From assembly GCA_934572365.1 (NCBI GenBank), contig CAKTKX010000055.1, positions 1 through 8,149 on the forward strand: 8,149 bases of DNA, written 5' to 3'. Positions 1 through 6,416 of this stretch are shown piece after piece. Position 1 is the stretch's first letter. Every line of letters begins with the position of its first letter. This stretch comes from an uncultured Oscillospiraceae bacterium. Lineage in GTDB: Bacteria > Bacillota > Clostridia > Oscillospirales > Oscillospiraceae. Made by a program: the position numbers and the translations under genes. Below the pieces are notes generated by a model. That model was given only the letters and a program-made list of their open reading frames with translations. It made no database searches and was not told where the DNA came from.

Positions 1-64
1 ATAGCGCAGCCGTTGCCAGCGCAAGCTGGCTTACGGATGCGGCATACCCTTTGCGGGTACACAA
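1..64 (-). CDS. Possible start of a small ORF running off the left edge
   Basis: I do not recognise a product. On the minus strand a GGAGG (71-75) lies 6 nt before a TTG (64-62) and 8 nt before an overlapping GTG (62-60). Both frames stay open to the window edge, about 20 codons. The TTG frame reads MCTRKGYAASVSQLALATAA, and the GTG frame begins MYPQRVCRIRKPACAG. The TTG frame is also open upstream through the promoter region, but it has no ATG there. A good SigA-like promoter sits about 110 nt upstream, so the stretch is probably transcribed. The same bases contain two short hairpins (15-30 with a GCAA loop on the plus strand, and 45-59), so a structured RNA or a dispersed repeat is an equally good reading. 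Confidence that this is a protein gene is low. Confidence 0.25.
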   Translation of the reverse strand, partial: MCTRKGYAASVSQLALATAAL

Positions 65-173
65 AGTATTCCTCCACTTTTGAAACCTTCGTCTGGGGAA
101 AAATCTCTCGCTGTCAGCTCTCGCCGATTTAGTCAGAGATTCCTTTATTTTATGCCGAAATACAACAAATACT

Positions 174-201
174 ACTATACCGTAAATTTTTGCAATGTCA
201 A
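174..201 (-). promoter_or_regulatory. SigA-type promoter reading toward the left edge
   Basis: On the minus strand there is a perfect -35 TTGACA (201-196), a 16-nt spacer and a -10 TATAGT (179-174). Transcription would start near position 167. It lies downstream of the CapA operon terminator, so it should start a separate transcript running left through the possible small ORF. The transcript's identity is unknown because the window ends. Confidence 0.7.
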
Positions 202-254
202 TGGATTATATCCGTTTTTTCCCGGGAAAGTTTCGTTTTCCGTTCCGGCAGACG

Positions 255-296
255 AAAACCGTGCCGCGGCAGAACTGACGTTTGCCGCGGCACGGT
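255..296 (-). terminator. Rho-independent terminator of the alr-capA-capA operon
   Basis: A perfect 14-bp inverted repeat (283-296 with 258-271) encloses an 11-nt loop. On the minus strand it is followed by a short T run (TTTT, then CGTC). It begins about 17 nt past the stop of the CapA C-terminal remnant at 313. This placement suggests the operon's original last coding sequence ended at 313 and not at the premature stop at 543. Confidence 0.85.
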
Positions 297-312
297 ATTT
301 GGGTAGGGTTTG

Positions 313-555
313 TTATGCCGCAGGAGCGGTGACGGCGGTGGTTTCCGGGATGGTTTCCCCGGCGGTTTCCTCCGGGACGGTGCTTGGAACGTAGGTTCCT
401 GGATGGCTGGCCAGGTCCTGATAGTAGGCTTCCCGGTCGGCCTTCTGCTGCTCCAGATACGTCCGGCATTTTTCCATGCCTGCGCCGACGATGGAGTCCG
501 TGCGCTCCATGGACTTCTTCGCGAAGGACAGCATGGCGTCGTTCAGGTTGAACTG
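313..555 (-). pseudogene. Frameshifted C-terminal tail of CapA-family protein 1
   Basis: This open frame carries the part of the upstream CapA gene lost by a frameshift. It encodes about 80 residues: a short helix-like stretch, then RTDSIVGAGMEKCRTY, then a Thr/Pro/Glu-rich end. The neighbouring paralogue (1809-3158) has RTMNIVGPGLEQCRSY at residues 415-430, at the same distance after a matching YNI-V/L-PL motif. The frame is closed upstream by a TGA at 558-556. Its first ATG (534) has no ribosome binding site, so it is unlikely to be an independent gene. One extra C after the codon at 557-555 would join it to the main ORF as ...DEDND-QFNLNDAM... and give a protein of about 492 residues. It could be a real mutation or a sequencing or assembly error. 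Confidence 0.8.
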
Positions 556-1790
556 TCATTGTCCTCGTCCAGCGGCAGGATGTTATATTGCTTCGCCCCG
601 TCAGTGCGCATGTTCACCCATGTGGGCAGCGCGTCCACGCTTTGCAGATACACGGCTCCGTCGGAATACTTTTCAAAGGTGACGGTGAACAGAATGCCAT
701 CTTCCGTATAGTAGGGAGGCGCGGCTTGAATATAGCCGTTTCTCTGGTTGGATACGGCGTTGCCCAGAGAGTAGATGACCACGGTCTTGTGGTCGGGGTC
801 AACGGTGCTGGTAAGCAGGTCCACCGGCTGAACAACATGCGGATGCCCACCCACGATCACGTCAAAGCCCAGATCGCACAGCTTCTGCGCCATGGTGTCC
901 TGAAGGGAATTTTCCTTGATGTTATATTCCACGCCCCAGTGAATGAACATCATGGTGGCTTCCGCACCGTCCGCTTTCATCTGTTCCAGAATCTGTTCCG
1001 ACGCGGTGTACAGCTTGCCGGGGTCGTTGTTGAGGAAGTAGTTCATCTGCCCCTCGTCCTTGATGGGGGTAAGACCATTGAGGGAGAAGGAGGTGCCGTT
1101 GCTGCTGTATGCCCATGTGTAGCACACCATGCCGATCTTGATGCCGTTCACGTCCACCACGGCGTACTTCGGCTCGTCGGCGTTCAGCTGGGAGCCGAGG
1201 GCGGTGAGCCCCTTGCCCCGGATGACCTCTATGGTGCGGGTGATGCCGGAGGCCATGGTGTCGCCCGCGTGGTTGTTGGCGGTGAGCAGCATGTCATAGC
1301 CCGTGTCCACCACGCTGTCGATCAGCGCGTCGGGGCAGTTGAAGGCAGGGTTGCCCTGGTAAGGGTAATCGTCGCCGCCGAAGGTGGTTTCCAGATTGGC
1401 GATGGCATAGTCCAGGCCGGACACGATGTCCTTCACATAGCGGAAAATGGAGCTGAAATCATAGCTTCCGTTGCTTTGCAGGCAGGTGTCGAACACCGGC
1501 TTGTGCATCAGCAGATCGCCCATGGTGCCGACGGATGCCGTGGCCACCACATGCTCCGGCTCCGGGAGAGTGGTCTCCGGGGGCTGCGTTTCGGTTTCCG
1601 TCGGCTCTGTCCGGGGAGCGGTGGGAAGGGTATAAATCTGCGTCTCCGTCCGGACGGTGGGCTGGGGCGTTTTATTCGTAAGATCGATGCACATCCAGAT
1701 CACAAGACCCGTTAATGCGATCATGAAGAAAATCAGTACGGTCAGCAGCACCGTGACCGGTGAACTGTTCTCCTTTGGCTTTTTGGACAT
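543..1790 (-). CDS. CapA-family (PGA_cap) membrane-anchored metallophosphatase-fold protein, copy 1, C-terminally truncated
   Basis: The predicted protein has 415 residues. A short cytoplasmic lysine-rich N-terminus is followed by one membrane segment (about 12-34), a Thr/Pro/Glu linker (about 41-79), and a CapA/PGA_cap domain (about 84-390). The domain shows the calcineurin-like metal-site motifs GD (91-92), NLE (132-134), NNH (172-174), HWG (284-286), GHPH (315-318) and SLGN (341-344). The expected placement is anchored in the membrane with the domain outside. CapA is named for poly-gamma-glutamate capsule synthesis, but no capB or capC is nearby, so the substrate is unknown. The start is supported by GGAGGAG about 8 nt upstream. 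The gene begins 18 nt after the stop of its paralogue. The catalytic domain is intact. The reading frame then breaks near 553-558 and loses a conserved tail of about 80 residues. Whether the short form is functional cannot be told. Confidence 0.88.
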   Translation of the reverse strand: MSKKPKENSSPVTVLLTVLIFFMIALTGLVIWMCIDLTNKTPQPTVRTETQIYTLPTAPRTEPTETETQPPETTLPEPEHVVATASVGTMGDLLMHKPVFDTCLQSNGSYDFSSIFRYVKDIVSGLDYAIANLETTFGGDDYPYQGNPAFNCPDALIDSVVDTGYDMLLTANNHAGDTMASGITRTIEVIRGKGLTALGSQLNADEPKYAVVDVNGIKIGMVCYTWAYSSNGTSFSLNGLTPIKDEGQMNYFLNNDPGKLYTASEQILEQMKADGAEATMMFIHWGVEYNIKENSLQDTMAQKLCDLGFDVIVGGHPHVVQPVDLLTSTVDPDHKTVVIYSLGNAVSNQRNGYIQAAPPYYTEDGILFTVTFEKYSDGAVYLQSVDALPTWVNMRTDGAKQYNILPLDEDNDSST

Positions 1791-1808
1791 GGATGTTTCT
1801 CCTCCTTG

Positions 1809-3158
1809 TCAGGCTGCTTCTTCCGTGGGAGCAGCGGGGGCTTCCCGTGTCTGCTTTTCCTGGGCATAGTAGCTTCGGCATTGCTCCAGCCCCGGGCCGA
1901 CAATGTTCATAGTGCGGTCGTAGGATGCTGCGGCGTTGGCCAGAGCGGCGGCGTCCAGACCGTACAGGCTCTGCCACTCCTCCCGCCGGGCATCTTCCAG
2001 CGGGACGATGTTGTATTCCTGCTTGTCGTCCACACTGCGCAGGTTGACCCAGGTGGGCATCACGTTCACGTCGGCGACATACACTTCGCCGTCGGCGTAT
2101 TTTTCAAAGGTGACGGTGAATACCGCACCGTCCTCGGTGTGGCCGGTGTTCAGGGTCATCAGGTCACGGCGCTGGTTGGATACGGCGTTGCCCAGGGAGT
2201 AGATGACCGCCGTTTTGTGCCGGGAGTCAACGCCGCTGGTCAGCAGCTCCATAGGCTCCACCACGTGGGGATGTCCGCCCACGATCACGTCTACGCCCAT
2301 ATCGCACATTTTCTGGGCGATCATCCGCTGGGCGGCGTCTGCCTGGAGGGAATACTCCGTTCCCCAGTGGATGTACAGCATGGTGGCTTCCGCGCCGTCC
2401 GCTTCCATTTTGGACAGCAGAGACTGTACCTCGGAATAGAAGGCGTCCAGATTGGTTTCCACGAAGTAATTCACCAGACCCACCTGGGTGATCTCCGGCT
2501 CGTAGTTGAGGGAGGGGCGTCCGTTCACCTCGCTGGTAGCGTAGGTGTAGGCCGCCATGCCCACCTTGATGCCGTTCATGTCCACCACGGCGTACTTGGG
2601 TTCCTCGTCGCTGAGCTGGGTACCCAGGGGGGTCAGACCCATTTCCCGTACCCGCTTCACCGTGCGTAGAACGCCCTCGGTGGTGGTGTCGGAGCAGTGG
2701 TTGTTGGCGGTGAGCAGCATGTCGATCCCCGCGTCCTTCGCCGCCTCCACGATCTCGTCGGGGCAGTTGAAGTCGGGGTAACCCTGGTAGGGATAGGCGT
2801 CGCCGCCCAGAGTGGTTTCCAGATTGGCTACGGAATAATCATAAGCAGCAGTATATTCTGCCACATAGCGGAAAATCGATGCAAAATCGTAGCCGCCGTC
2901 CTCCGTTGTGCAGGCGGTGATCACGGGCTTGTGCATCAGCAGATCGCCCTGAACGCCTACGGTGGCGGAGGCAATCGGCTCTGTGGGCAGAGTTTCCTCC
3001 GTTGTGGGCGGGGTGGTGGGGGCGTCGTCCGGCTTCCCCTTGCCCACGGAGCGGACGATCAGAACCACCGCGACAATGGCTACCAGTACCAGCGGCAGCA
3101 GCTTCAGCACGGTATTCCGGCGGGGTTCCTGTCTTGCGTATTTCGGTTTATGTGCCAT
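1809..3158 (-). CDS. CapA-family (PGA_cap) membrane-anchored metallophosphatase-fold protein, copy 2
   Basis: The predicted protein has 449 residues. It has a basic N-terminus, one membrane segment (about 18-36), a Thr/Pro/Glu-rich linker (about 42-62), and a PGA_cap domain (about 64-370). Motifs are GD (71-72), NLE (112-114), NNH (152-154), HWG (264-266), GHPH (295-298) and SLGN (321-324). A tail (about 385-449) carries the RTMNIVGPGLEQCRSY stretch shared with the neighbouring copy. By eye more than half the domain residues are identical to copy 1, and short DNA blocks are identical, indicating tandem duplication. The ATG at 3158 is preceded by a perfect AGGAGG (3170-3165), 6 nt away and inside the 3' end of alr. 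The start overlaps alr by 11 bp, which suggests translational coupling. The enzyme probably acts outside the membrane on an envelope substrate. The reaction is not known, and no other capsule gene is present. Confidence 0.9.
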   Translation of the reverse strand: MAHKPKYARQEPRRNTVLKLLPLVLVAIVAVVLIVRSVGKGKPDDAPTTPPTTEETLPTEPIASATVGVQGDLLMHKPVITACTTEDGGYDFASIFRYVAEYTAAYDYSVANLETTLGGDAYPYQGYPDFNCPDEIVEAAKDAGIDMLLTANNHCSDTTTEGVLRTVKRVREMGLTPLGTQLSDEEPKYAVVDMNGIKVGMAAYTYATSEVNGRPSLNYEPEITQVGLVNYFVETNLDAFYSEVQSLLSKMEADGAEATMLYIHWGTEYSLQADAAQRMIAQKMCDMGVDVIVGGHPHVVEPMELLTSGVDSRHKTAVIYSLGNAVSNQRRDLMTLNTGHTEDGAVFTVTFEKYADGEVYVADVNVMPTWVNLRSVDDKQEYNIVPLEDARREEWQSLYGLDAAALANAAASYDRTMNIVGPGLEQCRSYYAQEKQTREAPAAPTEEAA

Positions 3159-4326
3159 GGGATTCCTCCTGGAAGATATCGGTCAGGTAATGTACGGTGT
3201 GGACGGCCTGTCCCCCGCGCAGATACACCCGGGGTACCCGCCGACTGATACCGCAGGCAAATTCATAGTTAAAGCTTCCGGCCGCGGCGGCGATTTCCTC
3301 CATGGAGATGGTTTCGTCGCCGTCCGTCCCGATCAGGGTGACGGTGTCGCCTGCCTCCGCGCCGGGGATATCGGTCACGTCCACCATCATCTGATCCATG
3401 CAGACCCGTCCCAGAATGGGGGCGCGCTGGCCGTGAATCAGGACGTAAAACTTGCCGGACAGACTGCGGCGGTAGCCGTCGGCGTAGCCGACAGGGACGG
3501 TGGCCACCACGGTGGGGCGGGTGGTGACAAAGGTGCCGCCGTAGCTGATCTCCCGTCCGGCGGGCAGGGTTTTCACGTAAGAGACCCGGCTGACCAGACG
3601 CATGGCGGGGGTCAGGGGGAGAAGGCCGGTGTCCACTTCGTCGCTGGGGTACAGGCCGTAAGTGACGATGCCGGAGCGCACCATTTCGTAGTGGCGGTCG
3701 AAATTCATCAGCCCGGCGGAATTGTTCAGGTGGCGGATGGAAATGTGGACGCCCCGGCGCTTCAGCATGGCGTCGAAGGTGTCAAAGCGCTCCGCCTGGG
3801 CGCGGGCGCGGCTGAGATCGCAGCTGTCGGCAGTGGCAAAATGGCTGAACAGCCCCTCTGCGGTCAGCCCCGGCAGGGCGGCGATTTCGGCGCAGACGTC
3901 GGCGTCGGCCTCCGTTACCTGAAAGCCGATACGGCTCATCCCCGTGTCCACAGCAAAATGAAACGGTGCGGAAACCCCCGCTTCCACGGCCGCCCGGGAC
4001 AGGGCTTCTGCGTCCTCCCGGCGGAAAATGGCGGGGCGGATGCCGAGATGAACGGCGTCGGGGAAAGCCTCCGGCGGCGTGTAGCCCAGGATCAATATCG
4101 GCCGGGTGACCCCGGCGTCCCGCAGCTCCAGCGCTTCCGACATGGAGCTGATACCGAAAAAGGCACACCGCTCCTCCAGCAGCCGGGCGACGGGAACCGC
4201 GCCGTGGCCGTAGGCGTCGGCCTTGATGACGGCCATCACCGGTACCCCGGCCTTGCGGCAGACCGCGTCAAAATTGGAAGAAACGGCGTCCAGATCAATG
4301 ATCGCCCGGGTGCAGTCGTGGGACAT
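3148..4326 (-). CDS. alr: Alanine racemase
   Basis: This PLP-dependent enzyme interconverts L- and D-alanine in the cytoplasm and supplies D-Ala for peptidoglycan. The protein has 392 residues, normal for the family. The PLP-lysine motif VIKADAYGHG is at 33-42 (Lys35). DTGMSRIGF (127-135) carries the conserved arginine. SHFATAD is at 161-167 and the HLNNSAG segment at 199-205. SYGGTF (261-266) carries the second catalytic tyrosine (Tyr262). GRVCMDQMMVDV (306-317) is the substrate-side signature. Both the N-terminal barrel and the C-terminal beta domain are complete. The ATG at 4326 has an AAAGGAA-type binding site about 11 nt upstream, rather far. A nearby upstream ATG (GATGGACT) is out of frame. 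It is the first gene of the alr-capA-capA operon and has its own promoter at 4402-4430. Confidence 0.97.
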   Translation of the reverse strand: MSHDCTRAIIDLDAVSSNFDAVCRKAGVPVMAVIKADAYGHGAVPVARLLEERCAFFGISSMSEALELRDAGVTRPILILGYTPPEAFPDAVHLGIRPAIFRREDAEALSRAAVEAGVSAPFHFAVDTGMSRIGFQVTEADADVCAEIAALPGLTAEGLFSHFATADSCDLSRARAQAERFDTFDAMLKRRGVHISIRHLNNSAGLMNFDRHYEMVRSGIVTYGLYPSDEVDTGLLPLTPAMRLVSRVSYVKTLPAGREISYGGTFVTTRPTVVATVPVGYADGYRRSLSGKFYVLIHGQRAPILGRVCMDQMMVDVTDIPGAEAGDTVTLIGTDGDETISMEEIAAAAGSFNYEFACGISRRVPRVYLRGGQAVHTVHYLTDIFQEESHGT

Positions 4327-4347
4327 AGTCCATCAGGTTCCTTTCGT

Positions 4348-4378
4348 GCAGAAACGGCGGAATTCTGCGGTTTCCTGC
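4348..4378 (-). other. Imperfect hairpin in the alr leader
   Basis: In the transcribed 5' leader of alr, GCAGGAAAC pairs with GTTTCTGC allowing one bulge, with additional CG pairs further in. The hairpin ends only a few bases before the AAAGGAA ribosome binding site. It could influence translation or stability. No T run follows, so it is not a terminator. I do not recognise a riboswitch class. Confidence 0.4.
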
Positions 4379-4401
4379 CAGCATCTGGATAAGTACCCCT
4401 T

Positions 4402-4430
4402 ATCTTACCATAGAAAGTAACAAAAGTAAA
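4402..4430 (-). promoter_or_regulatory. SigA-type promoter of the alr operon
   Basis: On the minus strand -35 TTTACT (4430-4425), a 17-nt spacer and -10 TAAGAT (4407-4402) precede alr. The boxes are imperfect but correctly spaced. The predicted leader is about 70 nt. The -35 box lies back to back with that of the divergent DUF3786 gene, 22 bp away. Confidence 0.6.
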
Positions 4431-4452
4431 CACGCAAAGTCTTAAGGTTTCC

Positions 4453-4481
4453 TTGCTTTATGTGGCGAAAGATGGTATAAT
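4453..4481 (+). promoter_or_regulatory. SigA-type promoter of the DUF3786 gene
   Basis: -35 TTGCTT (4453-4458), a 17-nt spacer and a perfect -10 TATAAT (4476-4481) place the transcription start near 4488, about 22 nt before the chosen ATG. The promoter overlaps the longer in-frame TTG start at 4453 and argues against using it. Confidence 0.75.
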
Positions 4482-4509
4482 TTCCGCAATCCGAGAGGGA
4501 GGGGTACCC

Positions 4510-5127
4510 ATGGCACGAACGGACAATTATCTCATTCAGGCGCAGCAGGCCAAGGCCTGTTTTCTGACCTACGACGCGGAAGCGCTGGCGAAAAAGCTGA
4601 ACGCAAAGCTGGACGCGGATTTCCTATACACCACATTTTTCGGCCAAGGCTACCGGGTCTCCAGGAAAACCGGGGATATCCAGCGCCTGGAAGACGGCGC
4701 GTGGCGGGACGGCAACAGCTATGAGGAGGTCATGACGCTGCTCGACCTGATCTGCGACAGCCGGGAAGACCGCCGCGTCAGCGGGCGGTGGAAGGCCATG
4801 CAGGACTTCGGCCTGCAATTTCACCAGAAGCTGCTGGAAGACGGCCACGACCCCTGGGCGGAGCGGTTCCAGAACGATCTTCCCACCTTCCGCCGGGCGT
4901 GTCTGGCGCTGGGGGGAAAGCCTCTTCCCGTTGGGGACGCGGCCTATGCCTTTGAGATTTTTGACGGCCTGGGCGTCGCCGTTCAGCTATGGCTGGGGGA
5001 CGACGAGTTCCCGCCGAATCTGCGCTTCCTGTGGGACGAAAACGCGGGTCAATACATCCGCTACGAGACCATGTACTTCGCCAAGGCGCTGCTGCTGACG
5101 AAAATTGTTCGGCAAATGGAAGCGTAA
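4510..5127 (+). CDS. DUF3786 domain protein
   Basis: This soluble protein of 205 residues has no signal peptide or membrane segment. I recognise the DUF3786 family from its overall pattern: an N-terminal helical part, DFLYTTFFGQGYRVSRKTGDI (about 37-57), then DLPTFRRACLALGGKPLP (123-140), then a C-terminal FDGLGVAVQLWLGDDEFPPN (151-170) followed by LRFLWDEN and a helix with YETMYFAKALL. The family has no established reaction. It occurs in anaerobic bacteria, and I would not assign a function. The ATG at 4510 is chosen over the upstream in-frame TTG (4453) because a GAGGGAGGGG ribosome site ends 5 nt before it and the upstream start lies inside the promoter. It is a single-gene unit, divergent from alr and convergent with the DUF805 gene, closed by the hairpin at 5139-5163. 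Confidence 0.85.
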   Translation: MARTDNYLIQAQQAKACFLTYDAEALAKKLNAKLDADFLYTTFFGQGYRVSRKTGDIQRLEDGAWRDGNSYEEVMTLLDLICDSREDRRVSGRWKAMQDFGLQFHQKLLEDGHDPWAERFQNDLPTFRRACLALGGKPLPVGDAAYAFEIFDGLGVAVQLWLGDDEFPPNLRFLWDENAGQYIRYETMYFAKALLLTKIVRQMEA

Positions 5128-5138
5128 CAAGCAACAAA

Positions 5139-5163
5139 CAGGCGCTGCAAAAAGCAGCGCCTG
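5139..5163. terminator. Bidirectional terminator between convergent genes
   Basis: A perfect 10-bp stem, CAGGCGCTGC with GCAGCGCCTG, encloses a 5-nt A/T loop. It lies 11 nt after the DUF3786 stop and 19 nt after the stop of the convergent DUF805 gene. The minus-strand tail (TTTGTTGCTTGTT) is richer in T than the plus-strand tail (TCTTGG), so termination is probably stronger for the minus-strand operon. Confidence 0.8.
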
Positions 5164-5182
5164 TCTTGGTATGTCGGAAGAA

Positions 5183-5638
5183 TCAATACTTGGGATTGGG
5201 ACCCCACTGGTTGTCGGCAGTGCTGTCCTGGCAGTACCAGACGAGCAGAATGATGGAACCCACCACGGGGATCAGGTTCAGCAGATACCAGGTACCCGCC
5301 TTACCGATGTCGTGCAGGCGGCGGACACTGATGGCGATTGTGGGGATCAGAACCACCAGAGACCAGATCCAGGCATAGTCCTTCAAAATCCCGGCGGCCA
5401 GGCTGCTGGCAACGGCGCAGAACAGAACCGACCACCAATACTCGCTTCTTCTGGAGCGGGTGTTAAAGTCCGCGTACTTGGTGAAGAACAGCTTGACGGC
5501 GTCGATGAAGTTCACGGAAGGCTTCGGCTCCCGGTTCTGGGTGTAGGTGACGTAGCCGCCGGCCACCTGCCGTGCGCCGCAGCCGTCGCAATACTGCGCA
5601 CCGTCGGGCAGCTGTTTACCGCAATTCTTGCAATACAT
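5183..5638 (-). CDS. Zinc-ribbon and DUF805 membrane protein
   Basis: This 151-residue protein has an N-terminal zinc ribbon, CKNC (3-6) and CDGC (17-20), followed by a short polar linker and a DUF805 domain (about 42-150). DUF805 hallmarks are visible: RSRRSEYWW (61-69), RRLHDIGKAGTW (106-117) and the C-terminal CQDSTADNQWGPNPK (136-150). Three or so hydrophobic segments (about 67-85, 89-105, 116-136) make it an inner-membrane protein with the zinc ribbon probably in the cytoplasm. No reaction is known for DUF805. The start at 5638 has AGGAG 7 nt upstream. It follows the phosphoribosyltransferase by 28 bp on the same strand with no terminator between, so the two are probably co-transcribed from the promoter at 6261-6288. 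The functional link between them is unclear. Confidence 0.9.
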   Translation of the reverse strand: MYCKNCGKQLPDGAQYCDGCGARQVAGGYVTYTQNREPKPSVNFIDAVKLFFTKYADFNTRSRRSEYWWSVLFCAVASSLAAGILKDYAWIWSLVVLIPTIAISVRRLHDIGKAGTWYLLNLIPVVGSIILLVWYCQDSTADNQWGPNPKY

Positions 5639-5666
5639 CGTATCTCTCCTCTTTTTGGGGTTCCTC

Positions 5667-6221
5667 TTATTCCTTTATGCTGCCGTCGGGGTTGAACAGG
5701 GGCAGCTTCTCCAGGTAGACCAGGTCGGAACGCTCCTGAGCGTCGCCCTCGGCCAGAACCGCCATCCGTCCGCAGATGATGCCGCCGGCCTCTTCCACCA
5801 GCGTTTCCAGCGCCTTCAGGCTCTCGCCGGTGGAGATCACGTCGTCCACGATGAGGATACGCTTGCCCTTCATCAGTGCGGCGTCCGCGCCGTCCAGGTA
5901 CAGCTTCTGCTCCTTGGCGGTGGTGATGGAATTGACGGAAACGCTGAAAACGTCCCGCATGTACAGCTTGGGGGCTTTCCGCGCCAGGATGTACTTCTTG
6001 TCCCCGGCCTGACGAGCCATTTCGTGAGCCAGAGGAATGCCCTTGGCCTCGGCGGTGATGATGTAGTCATATTCCGGTGCACGCTTTAACAGCTCCCGGG
6101 CGCAGGCCACGGTCAGCTCCTGGTCGCCGAAAATCACGAACCCGGCGATGTACAGGGAATCGCTTACCGGGCAGATGGGCAAGTCCCGATCAAGACCCGC
6201 AATGTTCATATGATAATACAT
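5667..6221 (-). CDS. Purine-type phosphoribosyltransferase (adenine PRTase-like)
   Basis: This cytoplasmic enzyme of 184 residues has the type I phosphoribosyltransferase fold. It is expected to join a nucleobase to PRPP with release of pyrophosphate in salvage. The PRPP-binding signature RILIVDDVISTGES is at 121-134. A phosphate-contacting loop TAEAKGIPLAHEMAR (56-70) and the flexible-loop segment RKAPKLYMRD (81-90) resemble adenine or xanthine PRTases. The length fits that group. The base specificity cannot be read from sequence, so I give no symbol. Orotate PRTase or a PurR-like regulator is less likely, the latter because no DNA-binding domain is present. The ATG at 6221 has AAAGGAG about 10 nt upstream. 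A second in-frame ATG four codons later is further from the site. It is the first gene of a two-gene operon with the DUF805 protein. Confidence 0.85.
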   Translation of the reverse strand: MYYHMNIAGLDRDLPICPVSDSLYIAGFVIFGDQELTVACARELLKRAPEYDYIITAEAKGIPLAHEMARQAGDKKYILARKAPKLYMRDVFSVSVNSITTAKEQKLYLDGADAALMKGKRILIVDDVISTGESLKALETLVEEAGGIICGRMAVLAEGDAQERSDLVYLEKLPLFNPDGSIKE

Positions 6222-6260
6222 AGAATTTCCGCTCCTTTTTTCTGGAAAATATCCTAATTC

Positions 6261-6288
6261 ATTATACCGCCCGAGCAGAAAAAGTCAA
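6261..6288 (-). promoter_or_regulatory. Strong SigA-type promoter of the phosphoribosyltransferase operon
   Basis: On the minus strand -35 TTGACT (6288-6283), a 16-nt spacer and a perfect -10 TATAAT (6266-6261) precede the gene, giving a leader of about 30-35 nt. No purine riboswitch-like structure fits in so short a leader. Confidence 0.8.
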
Positions 6289-6346
6289 GGGCAACACGGC
6301 GCAATTCGACAAAGGAAAAGATTTAGGAAAACTCCGCGATTCCGGA

Positions 6347-6375
6347 TTGCTTTTTTCGCCGCGGCGTGCTACCAT
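6347..6375 (+). promoter_or_regulatory. Probable nagA promoter with palindromes
   Basis: -35 TTGCTT (6347-6352), a 17-nt spacer and -10 TACCAT (6370-6375) lie about 42 nt before the nagA ATG. The spacer contains a perfect 10-bp palindrome CGCCGCGGCG (6357-6366). A TCCG...CGGA inverted repeat (6333-6346) touches the -35 box. These could be operator sites, but they do not match an operator I know, and the -10 is weak. Confidence 0.5.
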
Positions 6376-6416
6376 ACTCATACGAAAAAATATTCGGCAC
6401 GAAAAGGAGAAAGACC

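Noticed and set aside
543..565. Programmed ribosomal frameshift in CapA copy 1
   Set aside because: The bases at the junction (AATGACAGTTC) do not form a slippery X-XXY-YYZ heptamer, and I see no stimulating hairpin or internal Shine-Dalgarno. A simple one-base deletion or read error explains it better.
588..1715. Long plus-strand open frame (375 codons) opposite CapA copy 1
   Set aside because: It is an antisense shadow of a high-GC gene: low-complexity His/Gly/Val-rich translation, no domain, no ribosome site. The opposite strand has clear CapA motifs.
543..3158. Poly-gamma-glutamate capsule locus
   Set aside because: The CapA family name suggests it, but capB, capC and capE homologues are absent. 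CapA-like proteins without them are widespread in Firmicutes.
2962..4392. Long plus-strand open frame (476 codons) opposite alr
   Set aside because: It is antisense to an unmistakable alanine racemase, with Gly/Val/His-rich translation and no recognisable domain.
6366..6416. N-terminal extension of NagA starting at 6366
   Set aside because: It overlaps the predicted -10 region and has no ribosome site, whereas the ATG at 6417 has AAAAGGAG at good spacing and matches the family N-terminus.
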